Below are positions 20,853 through 28,008 of a stretch of DNA of 64,000 bases, piece after piece. Within the stretch, counting starts at the first letter, position 1. The number at the start of each line of letters is the position of its first letter. The position numbers and the translations under genes are program-made. A model generated the notes under the pieces. It saw nothing but the letters and a program-made list of their open reading frames with translations, did not search any database and was not told the DNA's origin. Origin of the DNA: Actinokineospora alba (GTDB taxonomy: Bacteria; Actinomycetota; Actinomycetes; Mycobacteriales; Pseudonocardiaceae); NCBI RefSeq assembly GCF_004362515.1, contig NZ_SNXU01000001.1, forward strand, positions 4,898,001 through 4,962,000, read 5' to 3'.

Positions 20853-21638
20853 GTGGTGGATCGATACGAACGCTTGAGCGCTTTGCTCGACCTGCTCGGC
20901 CAGAGCGGCAAGGTGGACGTCGAAGACCTGGCCCGGGACCTCGACGTCTCCGCGGCCACCATCCGCCGCGACCTCGACCACTTGGCCGAGCAGCAGCTCC
21001 TGACCCGCACGCGCGGGGGAGCGGTAGCGAACAACGTGGCCTACGACCTGCCGCTGCGCTACAAGACGGCTCGTCATGCCTCGGAGAAGGAGCGGATCGG
21101 CAAGGCCGCGGCTGCCTTGGTGTCCCGTGGGGCGGTTATCGGGCTCAACGGTGGGACCACGACCACGGAGATCGGGCGCGCGCTGGCGATTCGGCCGGAC
21201 TTCGCCCAGTCGGATGAGCCGGGCGTGACCGTGGTGACCAACGCTTTGAACATCGCGAACGAACTGGCGGTTCGGCCGCATGTGAAGATCGTCGTGACCG
21301 GGGGAGTGGCTCGGCCTCAGTCGTTCGAACTGAGTGGGCCGCTTGCGACCCGCATCCTGGATGAGATCACTTTGGACATCATCTTCTTGGGTGTTGACGC
21401 CGTTGATCCTCTTCGTGGTGCTTATGCGCATCATGAGGGGGAGGCGAGCATCAACCGGTTGATGACGCAGCGGGCTCGGCAGGTTGTGTGTATCGCGGAC
21501 AGTTCGAAGCTGGGGAAGCATGCTTTCGCTCAGATTTGTCCGACTTCGGCGATCAGCATTCTGATTACTGATTCTGAGGCTTCTGCGGAGACTGTTGCGG
21601 CCTTTGAGGCTGAGGGCGTGGACGTTCGTATCGTGTGA
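20853..21638 (+). CDS. DeoR/GlpR-family sugar-metabolism repressor
   Basis: A 261-residue DeoR regulator. The N-terminal winged helix includes VDVEDLARDLDVSAATIRRD (residues about 19-38), the signature of the family, followed by LLTRTRGGAVANN. The C-terminal sensor domain has GLNGGTTTTEIGRAL, the phosphosugar-binding loop, and IFLGVDAVDP. Such proteins repress genes for sugar or nucleoside use and respond to phosphorylated intermediates; no transport or kinase genes adjoin it, so the target is unclear. GTG 20853 or 20856 is the start; CGGAGGT precedes. The last 250 bases are rich in T-ending codons compared with the first 500. Copy 2 of the palindromic element follows. Confidence 0.9.
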   Translation: MVDRYERLSALLDLLGQSGKVDVEDLARDLDVSAATIRRDLDHLAEQQLLTRTRGGAVANNVAYDLPLRYKTARHASEKERIGKAAAALVSRGAVIGLNGGTTTTEIGRALAIRPDFAQSDEPGVTVVTNALNIANELAVRPHVKIVVTGGVARPQSFELSGPLATRILDEITLDIIFLGVDAVDPLRGAYAHHEGEASINRLMTQRARQVVCIADSSKLGKHAFAQICPTSAISILITDSEASAETVAAFEAEGVDVRIV

Positions 21639-21701
21639 AAGCTCTCCTGCTCGGTTCTCCGCCCGGCTCTCGCTGTGGGTGCCTGGGGTTGGCTGTGGGG
21701 T

Positions 21702-21849
21702 GCCTGTTTGGGTGGAGTGGTTTCTTTGGGGCCCCTACGAAGAAAGACCCCTGTCGTGGGAAAGCGGGGTGGGAGCCTTCGGCCCCACGACCACGGCGAG
21801 TTTAGGGGTCTTTCTTCTCCCCCAAAGAAACCAGTCCACCCAAACAGGC
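21702..21849. repeat. Palindromic intergenic element, copy 2
   Basis: Same layout as copy 1: 30-base terminal inverted repeat (one mismatch, CCAGTCC in the right arm where the others read CCACTCC) and the 13-base inner stem. In this copy the inner stem reads AAGAAAGACCCCT and AGGGGTCTTTCTT: the G-to-A change on one side is matched by C-to-T on the other, so pairing is kept. It lies between the convergent DeoR and TetR genes, 63 bases after the DeoR stop. Confidence 0.9.
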
Positions 21850-21892
21850 CGTCGCGTTGGCCCGTTAGGTTCTGCTGGTGGCTCTGTCTGTC

Positions 21893-22501
21893 TTAGCGCG
21901 AACCCGCGCCCAGCATCGCCAATACCAGTGTCGCGTAGCGCTTGCCGAGTTCTGCCGGGCCCGGTGTGCTTGCCGCCGTGTACCACCTTGCGATATCCAC
22001 GCACAGGGACAGGGTTGCCCTGGCCGCTGAGCGGACGTCGCACGCGAAGACGCCTGTGGTGACGCCTTCCTCGATCAGTGCTCGCACCACCCGTTCCGTG
22101 CGTCTCCGCAGGTCGGCGACCGTGGTGTAGTCCGCCTTCGGTAGCGCCGTGATCTCGTACTGGACTATCCGGGCGATGCGGTGGTGGGTGGCGTGCCAGG
22201 AGGCCATCTCCGCTACCAGGACCCGCATCCGGTCTGCTGGGGTGCCCGGGCCGGCGGCGGCGGCTTCGACGATTGCCAGGGCGCGTTCGTGGCCGCTGAG
22301 GCTGATCGCTGACAGCACCGCCGCCTTCGACGGGAAATGTACGTACAGTGCCGCCGGGCTCATCCCTGCCGCGGTGGAGATGTCGCGGGTGGTGGTGGCG
22401 TGGTAGCCGTTGTCGGCGAACGATTCCACCGCGGCGGCCATCAGTCTGCGGGCCGCCGCGGCTGTCACGTCCGGGAACGCCCCGGCTACCAACTCGCTCA
22501 T
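21893..22501 (-). CDS. TetR-family repressor of the acyl-CoA operon (last gene)
   Basis: A 202-residue TetR repressor with a canonical N-terminal domain: LMAAAVESFADNGYHATTTR then DISTAAGMSPAALYVHFPSK (residues about 21-60). The C-terminal domain should bind an acyl-CoA or related ligand, judged only by neighbours: it is the final gene of a run with two acyl-CoA dehydrogenases, a MaoC hydratase and an SDR, and its start overlaps the upstream dehydrogenase stop by four bases. The likely operator is the perfect palindrome at 25956-25973 ahead of the first gene. KstR/FadR-like control of fatty acid or steroid side-chain breakdown is possible; the substrate is not determined. Confidence 0.85.
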   Translation of the reverse strand: MSELVAGAFPDVTAAAARRLMAAAVESFADNGYHATTTRDISTAAGMSPAALYVHFPSKAAVLSAISLSGHERALAIVEAAAAGPGTPADRMRVLVAEMASWHATHHRIARIVQYEITALPKADYTTVADLRRRTERVVRALIEEGVTTGVFACDVRSAARATLSLCVDIARWYTAASTPGPAELGKRYATLVLAMLGAGSR

Positions 22502-23544
22502 CCCGGCAGGTTAACCAATGACGCCAGTGCGGCGCGGTGCCTGCCGGGGGTGCCGAGCGCAAGCTCGTCGGCCTTGGCGCGCTTCAGGTACAGGTGTGCG
22601 GGGTGTTCCCAGGTCATCCCGATCCCGCCGTGCAGCTGGACGCACTCCTCCGCCGCGCGCACCGCTACCGTCGAGCACAGGGACTGCGCCACCGCTACCG
22701 CCACCCGCACGTCGTCGTTGGACGTCGCCAGGGCGTCGGCGGCGTTGAGGGCTGCCGCGCGGGCCAGGACGATCGACTGCCACAGGTCCGCCAAGCGGTG
22801 CTTCAGCGCCTGGAACGAGCCGACGGGCCTGCCGAACTGGTAGCGCTGCTTGAGGTAGGCCACCGTCGTCGTCAGGCACCACTCGGCGATGCCCACCTGC
22901 TCGGCCGCCAGCAGCGCCGACCCGGCCAGCAGCGCACTGTCCACAGCGGACTCGCCGGAACCGGTCAGCCGCACACCAGGATCGTCGAACGTCACGTCCC
23001 ACACGGGTCGCGTCAGGTCCAGTGACACCACCGGCTGCACGGAAGCCGCTTCCACCAGGTGCAAGCCACCGTCCGCGGGCACCAGGAACTGGTCGGCCAC
23101 ACCGGCGTCCGCAACCGAGCGGACTGTCCGGGCGAGCGGACCGTCCACCGGGCCGGACAACGGGATCGCCAGCACCACAACGGATTCGCCGGACGCCATC
23201 CGCTTCAACGCGTCCTGCGCGTGCGGGTCGTCCGACAGCGTCAGCAGCGCGGCCGTGGCCAGCATGGTGCCCAGGAACGGGACGGGCGCCACCGCGCGGC
23301 CCAGTTCCTCGGCGACCACCGCGGCCTCGCGCCAGCTCACGCCCTGGCCGCCGAGTGACTCCGGGATCGGCAGTGACGTCGCGCCCAGGTCCACCAGGGT
23401 TCGCCACAGGTCCAGGTCCGACGGCGTGGACGACTCGACGCGGCCCAGGACCGTCGCCGCGTCGGCCTTGTCCGCCAACAGTTCCCGAACGCCCGCGCGC
23501 AGCGCTTCCTCGACGTCGGAGGTCAGCAGGTTGGGGTCGCTCAT
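22498..23544 (-). CDS. Acyl-CoA dehydrogenase, short-type (C-terminal catalytic Glu absent)
   Basis: A 348-residue acyl-CoA dehydrogenase-like flavoprotein. LPIPESLGGQGVSWREAAVV gives the N-terminal alpha domain, AEQVGIAEWCLTTTVAYLKQR starts the C-terminal domain, and QLHGGIGMTWEHPAHLYLKRA is the typical end of the dehydrogenase fold. It resembles the smaller partner of the heteromeric FadE pairs used for steroid and branched acyl-CoAs, where one subunit lacks the catalytic base. It starts MSDPN... with its ATG overlapping the stop of the upstream dehydrogenase (ATGA). A longer upstream frame exists but it lies in the neighbouring gene's sequence. The partner gene next door is consistent with a heterotetramer. 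Confidence 0.85.
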   Translation of the reverse strand: MSDPNLLTSDVEEALRAGVRELLADKADAATVLGRVESSTPSDLDLWRTLVDLGATSLPIPESLGGQGVSWREAAVVAEELGRAVAPVPFLGTMLATAALLTLSDDPHAQDALKRMASGESVVVLAIPLSGPVDGPLARTVRSVADAGVADQFLVPADGGLHLVEAASVQPVVSLDLTRPVWDVTFDDPGVRLTGSGESAVDSALLAGSALLAAEQVGIAEWCLTTTVAYLKQRYQFGRPVGSFQALKHRLADLWQSIVLARAAALNAADALATSNDDVRVAVAVAQSLCSTVAVRAAEECVQLHGGIGMTWEHPAHLYLKRAKADELALGTPGRHRAALASLVNLPG

Positions 23545-24710
23545 TTCGGCAGGTCCTTCCACGCGACGTCCTTGTCGACCCGGGGTTCGCTCGGCAGGCC
23601 CAGCACCCGCTCGGCGATGATGTTGCGCAGGATCTCCGACGTGCCGCCCTCGATCGAGTTGCCCTTGGCGCGCAGGTAGCGGTAACCCGCGTCGCGGCCG
23701 GTGAAGTCGACCATGTCGGGCCTGCGCAGCGTCCAGTCGTCGTAGCGCAGGCCGTCGTCGGTGATCTCCAGCTCCAGCCCGGACAGCTCCTGGGCGAGCC
23801 GGGCGAAGGCCAGCTTCATCGCCGACCCCTCCGGGCCGGGAGCGCCGTTGGCCAGCTGCTGGCGCAGCCGGATTCCGGCCAGCCGCAGCGCCTCGGCCTC
23901 GACCCACAGCTTCAGCAGCCGGTCGTGCGCCTCCGGTGTGCGCCGGTCCGGGTTGGCCCGCCAGGTGTCGGAGACGACCCCGATCATGCCGCCCTCACGC
24001 GGAATGGACCGGCCGCCGATGGCGACGCGCTCGTTCATCAGCGTTGTCTGCGCGACCCGCCAGCCGTCGCCGACCTCGCCGAGGCGGTGCGCGTCCGGGA
24101 TGCGCACGTCGGTCAGGAAGACCTCGTTGAACTCGGCCTCACCGGTGATCTGGCGCAGCGGCCGCACCTCGACGCCCGGGTCGGTCATGTCGCACACGAA
24201 GTACGTCATGCCCGCGTGCTTGGGCACGTCCGGGTCGGTGCGGGTCACCAGGATCGCCCACCGCGCGGTGTGCGCGCTCGACGTCCACACCTTCTGCCCG
24301 GTCACCAGCCAGTCGTCGCCGTCGCGGCGGGCCCGGGTGCCCAGGGCAGCCAGGTCCGATCCGGCGCCCGGCTCGGAGAACAGCTGGCACCATACCTCTT
24401 CGCCGGTCCACAGTGGACGCAGCAGCCGCTGTTTCAGCTCGTCGGACCCGAAGGCGAGGATCGTCGGCGCCGCCATGCCCAGCCCGATGCCAATCCGGCG
24501 CGGGTCGTTGTCGGGAGCGCCCGCGGCGGCCAGCTCGGCCTCCACGAGCTCCTGCTGCGCCCGCGGCAAACCCAACCCGCCCAGGCCTTCGGGGAAGTGC
24601 ACCCACGCGAGGCCGGCGTCGAACCGGGCGCGCAGGAAGTCGAGCCGGTCGGTCGTCGCCGGGTCGCGCTCGGCGAGGAACGCCTTGACCCGCCCGCGGA
24701 CGTCGGTCAC
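23541..24710 (-). CDS. Acyl-CoA dehydrogenase, large partner
   Basis: A 389-residue acyl-CoA dehydrogenase. WVHFPEGLGGLGLPRAQQE and CQLFSEPGAGSDLAALGTRA (FAD-binding) are typical, as are VTGQKVWTSSAHTARWAILV and GNSIEGGTSEILRNIIAERV near the C-terminus, the last a family signature. It removes two hydrogens at the alpha-beta positions of an acyl-CoA and passes electrons to ETF. I selected GTG 24710 (TDVRGRVKAFLAERDP), which overlaps the MaoC stop by four bases; the longer frame reads through the upstream gene. With the gene just downstream it most likely forms a two-subunit enzyme. Substrate unknown. Confidence 0.9.
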   Translation of the reverse strand: MTDVRGRVKAFLAERDPATTDRLDFLRARFDAGLAWVHFPEGLGGLGLPRAQQELVEAELAAAGAPDNDPRRIGIGLGMAAPTILAFGSDELKQRLLRPLWTGEEVWCQLFSEPGAGSDLAALGTRARRDGDDWLVTGQKVWTSSAHTARWAILVTRTDPDVPKHAGMTYFVCDMTDPGVEVRPLRQITGEAEFNEVFLTDVRIPDAHRLGEVGDGWRVAQTTLMNERVAIGGRSIPREGGMIGVVSDTWRANPDRRTPEAHDRLLKLWVEAEALRLAGIRLRQQLANGAPGPEGSAMKLAFARLAQELSGLELEITDDGLRYDDWTLRRPDMVDFTGRDAGYRYLRAKGNSIEGGTSEILRNIIAERVLGLPSEPRVDKDVAWKDLPK

Positions 24711-25174
24711 GTCGTGTCCTTTCCTGGGACGAGCAGCACGACGGCCTCGGCGACGCAGCCTGGCTTGTCCTCGCCCTCGATCTCCACGGTATAGGCGAAG
24801 ACCGCCTGGACACCGAGCGCCACCGGCGTCACCGACTTCAGTTCCGCGCCCGCCCGCACCCGCGAACCGACCCGGACCGCGCTGGGGAACCGAACCTTGT
24901 TGAGCCCGTAGTTGACGCCCATCGAGAAGCCGCGGAAGTCGTAGATCTCCCGGCCCAGCATGGGAAGCAGCGACAGGGTGAGGTAGCCGTGCGCCACCGT
25001 GCCGCCGAAGGGGCCCTTCGCGGCGCGCTCGGTGTCGAGATGGATCCACTGGTGGTCGCCGGTTGCGTCGGCGAACTGCTGGACCTGCTCCTGGGTGATC
25101 TCATGCCAGCCGCCATAGCCCAGGTGCTGACCCTGCGCGGCGGTAAGGGAGTCCAAGCCGGTGAATGTGTGCAC
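24707..25174 (-). CDS. MaoC-like (R)-specific enoyl-CoA hydratase
   Basis: A 155-residue hot-dog fold hydratase. The catalytic Asp-His pair lies in ATGDHQWIHLD (residues about 37-47) and the rest of the hydratase motif is GPFGGTVAHGYLTLSLLP. The enzyme would hydrate 2-enoyl-CoAs formed by the dehydrogenases encoded next to it. I chose GTG 25174 (HTFTGLDSLTAAQGQHLG); upstream frame would overlap the SDR gene. The gene starts two bases after the SDR stop and overlaps the next gene by four, so it is inside a tightly packed operon. Confidence 0.88.
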   Translation of the reverse strand: MHTFTGLDSLTAAQGQHLGYGGWHEITQEQVQQFADATGDHQWIHLDTERAAKGPFGGTVAHGYLTLSLLPMLGREIYDFRGFSMGVNYGLNKVRFPSAVRVGSRVRAGAELKSVTPVALGVQAVFAYTVEIEGEDKPGCVAEAVVLLVPGKDTT

Positions 25175-25176
25175 GC

Positions 25177-25932
25177 TCAGTCCTTCGGTCCGCCGGCGAC
25201 GTAGATGACCTGGCCGGAGACGAACCCGGCTTCCTCGCTGCACAGGAACGACGCGGTGGCGGCGATGTCGTCGGGGTTGCCGATGCGGCCGACCGGGATC
25301 ATCGACGCCGCGCCCTTCTTGAAGTCCTCGAACGACACGCCCATCCGCTCGGCGGTGGCGGCGGTCATCTCGGTCTCGATGAACCCGGGGGCGATCGCGT
25401 TGGCGGTGACGCCGAACTTGCCCAGCTCGATGGCCAGGGTCTTGGTGAAGCCCTGCAGCCCGGCCTTCGCGGTGGCGTAGTTGGCCTGGCCGCGGTTGCC
25501 CAGCGCCGAGGTGCTCGACAGGTTCACGATCCGGCCGTATTTCTGCTCGGTCTGGTGCTTCTGGACCGCGCGGGTCATCAGGAACGAGCCCCGCAGGTGC
25601 ACGTTCATGACCAGGTCCCAGTCGTCATCGGTCATCTTGAAGATCAGGTTGTCGCGCAGGATGCCCGCGTTGTTGACCAGCACGGTCGGCGCGCCCAGTT
25701 CCTCGGCGACCTTGGTGACCGCGGCCTCGACCTGCGCGGAGTCGCTGACGTCGGCACCGACGGCCAGGGCCTTGCCGCCCTCGGCCTCGATCGCCGCGAC
25801 GGTGTCCGCGCAGCTCGCCTCGTTCAGGTCGATCACGGCGACGGCGAACCCGTCACGGGCGAGGCGCTTGGCGACAGCGGCGCCGATACCTCGAGCTGCG
25901 CCGGTGACGATGGCGGTGCGGGGCTGGGACAC
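25177..25932 (-). CDS. Short-chain dehydrogenase/reductase, FabG-like; first gene of the acyl-CoA operon
   Basis: A 251-residue NAD(P)-dependent SDR. TGAARGIGAAVAKRLA is the nucleotide-binding loop (residues about 10-25), NNAGI at about 89 is conserved, and the catalytic serine and YATAK (Tyr/Lys) are around residues 143-160. RIVNLSSTSALGNRGQANYA is typical FabG. It could reduce a 3-oxoacyl-CoA or oxidise the hydroxyacyl-CoA product of the adjacent hydratase, so the operon covers most of a beta-oxidation-like round. It is the first gene; the perfect 18-bp palindrome 24 bases upstream of the start is the probable operator for the TetR at the operon's far end. Confidence 0.9.
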   Translation of the reverse strand: MSQPRTAIVTGAARGIGAAVAKRLARDGFAVAVIDLNEASCADTVAAIEAEGGKALAVGADVSDSAQVEAAVTKVAEELGAPTVLVNNAGILRDNLIFKMTDDDWDLVMNVHLRGSFLMTRAVQKHQTEQKYGRIVNLSSTSALGNRGQANYATAKAGLQGFTKTLAIELGKFGVTANAIAPGFIETEMTAATAERMGVSFEDFKKGAASMIPVGRIGNPDDIAATASFLCSEEAGFVSGQVIYVAGGPKD

Positions 25933-25955
25933 GGACTCCTCCGAACGGTCGAGTT

Positions 25956-25973
25956 GCTAAGCGATCGCTTAGC
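25956..25973. promoter_or_regulatory. Perfect 18-bp palindromic operator
   Basis: GCTAAGCGATCGCTTAGC equals its own reverse complement. It lies 24 bases before the start of the SDR gene, where a repressor site would overlap the promoter. A TetR gene closes the same operon, making it the obvious candidate to bind here. The core TAAGCG...CGCTTA resembles operators of actinobacterial TetR regulators of lipid genes; the pairing is inference. Confidence 0.65.
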
Positions 25974-26007
25974 GAACCTACTCCCGAGTGTTTGTCGGTG
26001 TCCAGCC

Positions 26008-26496
26008 TCAGAACTCGAAGCCGCCGGGCTTGCCGTTGCGGTCGGCGATGAGGCCCGCGAGCGTCGCGATAGCGATCTCGGCGGGGGTGCGCGAACCGAT
26101 GTTGAGCCCGATCGGCCGGTGCACTGCGGCGATCCGCTCCTCGTCGACGCCGAGGTCGCGCAGCGCGGGCACGTGCGGCGCTGGGTGGCGCGGATTGCCC
26201 ATCACGCCGACCCACCGCGGGTTCGCCGCGAGGACGTCCCGCAGGACCTCGCCGAGTTCGGCGCGGTGGTGGTCGGTGACGATGACGTCGGCGTCCGGGC
26301 CGAGGTCGGCGGGCACCTCGCTGAGCGCCCCCGTCGAGTCCTCGGGGTCGACCAGCACGACGCGATAGCCGAGGTCGGCACCGTAGCGGAGCAGGTGCTC
26401 GGCCACCTTCGTGGCGAACACTGCCACCAGCGTGCGGGTGCCGGTGTCGGGAACGACGGCCCCGTGGGCGATGTCGCAGGAGTCCGGTGAGGTCAT
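26008..26496 (-). CDS. XdhC-type Rossmann protein (molybdenum cofactor handling)
   Basis: A 162-residue protein matching the C-terminal Rossmann domain of XdhC/CoxF proteins, which bind and sulfurate molybdenum cofactor and deliver it to xanthine dehydrogenase-type enzymes. RPIGLNIGSRTPAEIAIATL near residue 124 is a strong family signature, and VFATKVAEHLLRYGADLGY begins the Rossmann fold. The N-terminal XdhC domain found in longer family members is absent, as in several actinobacterial versions. ATG 26496 follows two possible GTG starts upstream (26514); the choice is uncertain. No molybdenum enzyme lies nearby. It stands divergent from the Lrp gene with 101 bases between. Confidence 0.75.
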   Translation of the reverse strand: MTSPDSCDIAHGAVVPDTGTRTLVAVFATKVAEHLLRYGADLGYRVVLVDPEDSTGALSEVPADLGPDADVIVTDHHRAELGEVLRDVLAANPRWVGVMGNPRHPAPHVPALRDLGVDEERIAAVHRPIGLNIGSRTPAEIAIATLAGLIADRNGKPGGFEF

Positions 26497-26597
26497 CCCA
26501 GCAGTCTCGTCCACCGGACGCAGTCAAGCCACGTATGGACCTGATTCGGCATGATCGCGTTGTGGCATGATGACATCAGCCAAACAATGGGGTTTGC

Positions 26598-27038
26598 ATG
26601 GATGAGATTGACCGGACTCTCTTAGCCCGGCTGCAGCAGGACGCGACGACACCTTACGCCGCGCTGGGGCAGGAGGTGGGGCTTTCCGGGGCGGCGGCGC
26701 ACGAGCGGGTGCGCAAGCTGCGCGAGCGCGGCGTCATCCGGCGCACGACCATCGACGTCGACCCGGCCGCCGTAGGCAAGGGCGTCCTCGCCTACGTCAT
26801 GATCGAGGCCGACGCGTGGATGGGCGGGCCGGACACCGGCGAGGCCCTGCGCGCGCTGCCGTGGGTCGAGGAGGCGCACATCGTCGCGGGCAGCCCGTCG
26901 CTGCTGGCGAAGGTGCGTGCCAAGACCACCAGCGAGTTGCAGCAGGCGCTCAAGGGGATCTTCGACATCGACGGCGTCACCGGGACGCAGACGATCGTGG
27001 TGCTCGAGACGTTCTTCGAGAAGTCCGTCGATGTCTGA
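26598..27038 (+). CDS. Lrp/AsnC-family regulator
   Basis: A 146-residue AsnC-type regulator. It opens MDEIDRTLLARLQQDATTPY with the helix-turn-helix LGQEVGLSGAAAHERVRKL (residues about 22-40), then RGVIRRTTIDVDP linker and the C-terminal RAM/ACT domain, ending VLETFFEK. Family members bind amino acids or related ligands and control metabolism. The start has GGGG 7-9 bases upstream. Its last eight bases overlap the nudC start in another frame, so the two form an operon. The ligand cannot be read from sequence. Confidence 0.88.
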   Translation: MDEIDRTLLARLQQDATTPYAALGQEVGLSGAAAHERVRKLRERGVIRRTTIDVDPAAVGKGVLAYVMIEADAWMGGPDTGEALRALPWVEEAHIVAGSPSLLAKVRAKTTSELQQALKGIFDIDGVTGTQTIVVLETFFEKSVDV

Positions 27039-27894
27039 GCTCGCCTACACCGGACTGACCCTCGACCGCGCGGGCGCCCGGCGCTCGGACGACCAGTGGT
27101 TGGCGGGCCTGCGCAAGAACGCCAAGGCCGTCGCCCTGTGGCGCGACCACTGTCTGGTCCGCGCCGAGCAGCCGGTCTGGACGGACGTCCCGTCAGACGC
27201 CTTCTTCCTCGGACTCGACGGCGACACCGGCGTGTTCGCCGTCGACCTGTCGGACCTGGAGGAGGCGGCCGCCGCCGAGTCCGTCGGCGCCGACGCGGCC
27301 GTCGACCTCCGGCGGCTGGTGGCCGGCCTGGACGCGCAGGGCGCGACCCGGCTCGCCTACGCGCGGGGTCTGCTGCACTGGAACCGGAACCAGCGGTTCT
27401 GCGGCGCCTGCGGTTCGCCCGCCCGCGCCGCCCACGGTGGACACCTGCGGATCTGCACCGGATGCGGCAAGCTGCTGTTCCCACGCATCGAGCCGGCCGT
27501 GATCACCCTGGTCGAGCACGGCGACCGCTGCCTCCTGGGCCGACACCGGGGGGCTGCGGCGAACGCCTTCTCCACCCTCGCCGGGTTCGTCGAGATCGGC
27601 GAGAGCCTGGAGGACGCCGTCCGGCGCGAGGTCGCCGAGGAGGCGGGCGTGGCGGTGGGCGCGGTCGAGTACCGCGCGTCGCAGGCGTGGCCGTTCCCGT
27701 CAGGGCTGATGCTCGGTTTCCGGGCGGTCGCCGAGAGCCCGGAGATCGACGTCGACCGCGACGAACTCCTCGAAGCCCGCTGGTTCACCCGCGACGAAGT
27801 GCTTGCGCTGCAAGAGGAACACCGCGTCGCGGGCACCGGGCGGACCGACTCGATCGAGCACTTCCTGGTGACCTCGTGGCTGTCTGGATCTTGA
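27031..27894 (+). CDS. nudC: NADH pyrophosphatase NudC
   Basis: A 287-residue Nudix hydrolase that splits NADH and removes NAD caps from RNA. The zinc ribbon is CGACGSP ... CTGCGK (about residues 124-145); the Nudix box GFVEIGESLEDAVRREVAEE is at about 185-204; and SQAWPFPSGLMLGF matches the SQPWPFPxS signature that separates NudC from other Nudix proteins, with one changed residue (A for P). ATG 27031 overlaps the Lrp gene by eight bases. The stop codon lies inside a 16-bp palindrome (27893-27908). Confidence 0.93.
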   Translation: MSELAYTGLTLDRAGARRSDDQWLAGLRKNAKAVALWRDHCLVRAEQPVWTDVPSDAFFLGLDGDTGVFAVDLSDLEEAAAAESVGADAAVDLRRLVAGLDAQGATRLAYARGLLHWNRNQRFCGACGSPARAAHGGHLRICTGCGKLLFPRIEPAVITLVEHGDRCLLGRHRGAAANAFSTLAGFVEIGESLEDAVRREVAEEAGVAVGAVEYRASQAWPFPSGLMLGFRAVAESPEIDVDRDELLEARWFTRDEVLALQEEHRVAGTGRTDSIEHFLVTSWLSGS

Positions 27895-27925
27895 TCCCCT
27901 AGGGGATCTACCGGGGGACAAGATC
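27887..27925 (+). terminator. Nested hairpins after nudC
   Basis: GATCCCCTAGGGGATC (27893-27908) is a perfect 16-bp palindrome beginning at the nudC stop. It is enclosed by a longer pairing of GATCTTG (27887-27893) with CAAGATC (27919-27925). The structure could end nudC transcription or form a leader of the exporter gene; no T-run follows. Position over the stop codon favours a terminator. Confidence 0.5.
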
Positions 27926-28008
27926 GGGGACCGCACCTGATTCGCTGAGGTGTTCCCCCTGCCAGTCTTCGTTCGACCTGAACGGAACCTGTGTGGGGGG
28001 AACCCAAG

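Noticed and set aside
22498..23907. Longer acyl-CoA dehydrogenase frame starting at 23907
   Set aside because: The upstream part is the neighbouring dehydrogenase gene in another frame; ATG 23544 overlaps its stop as expected.
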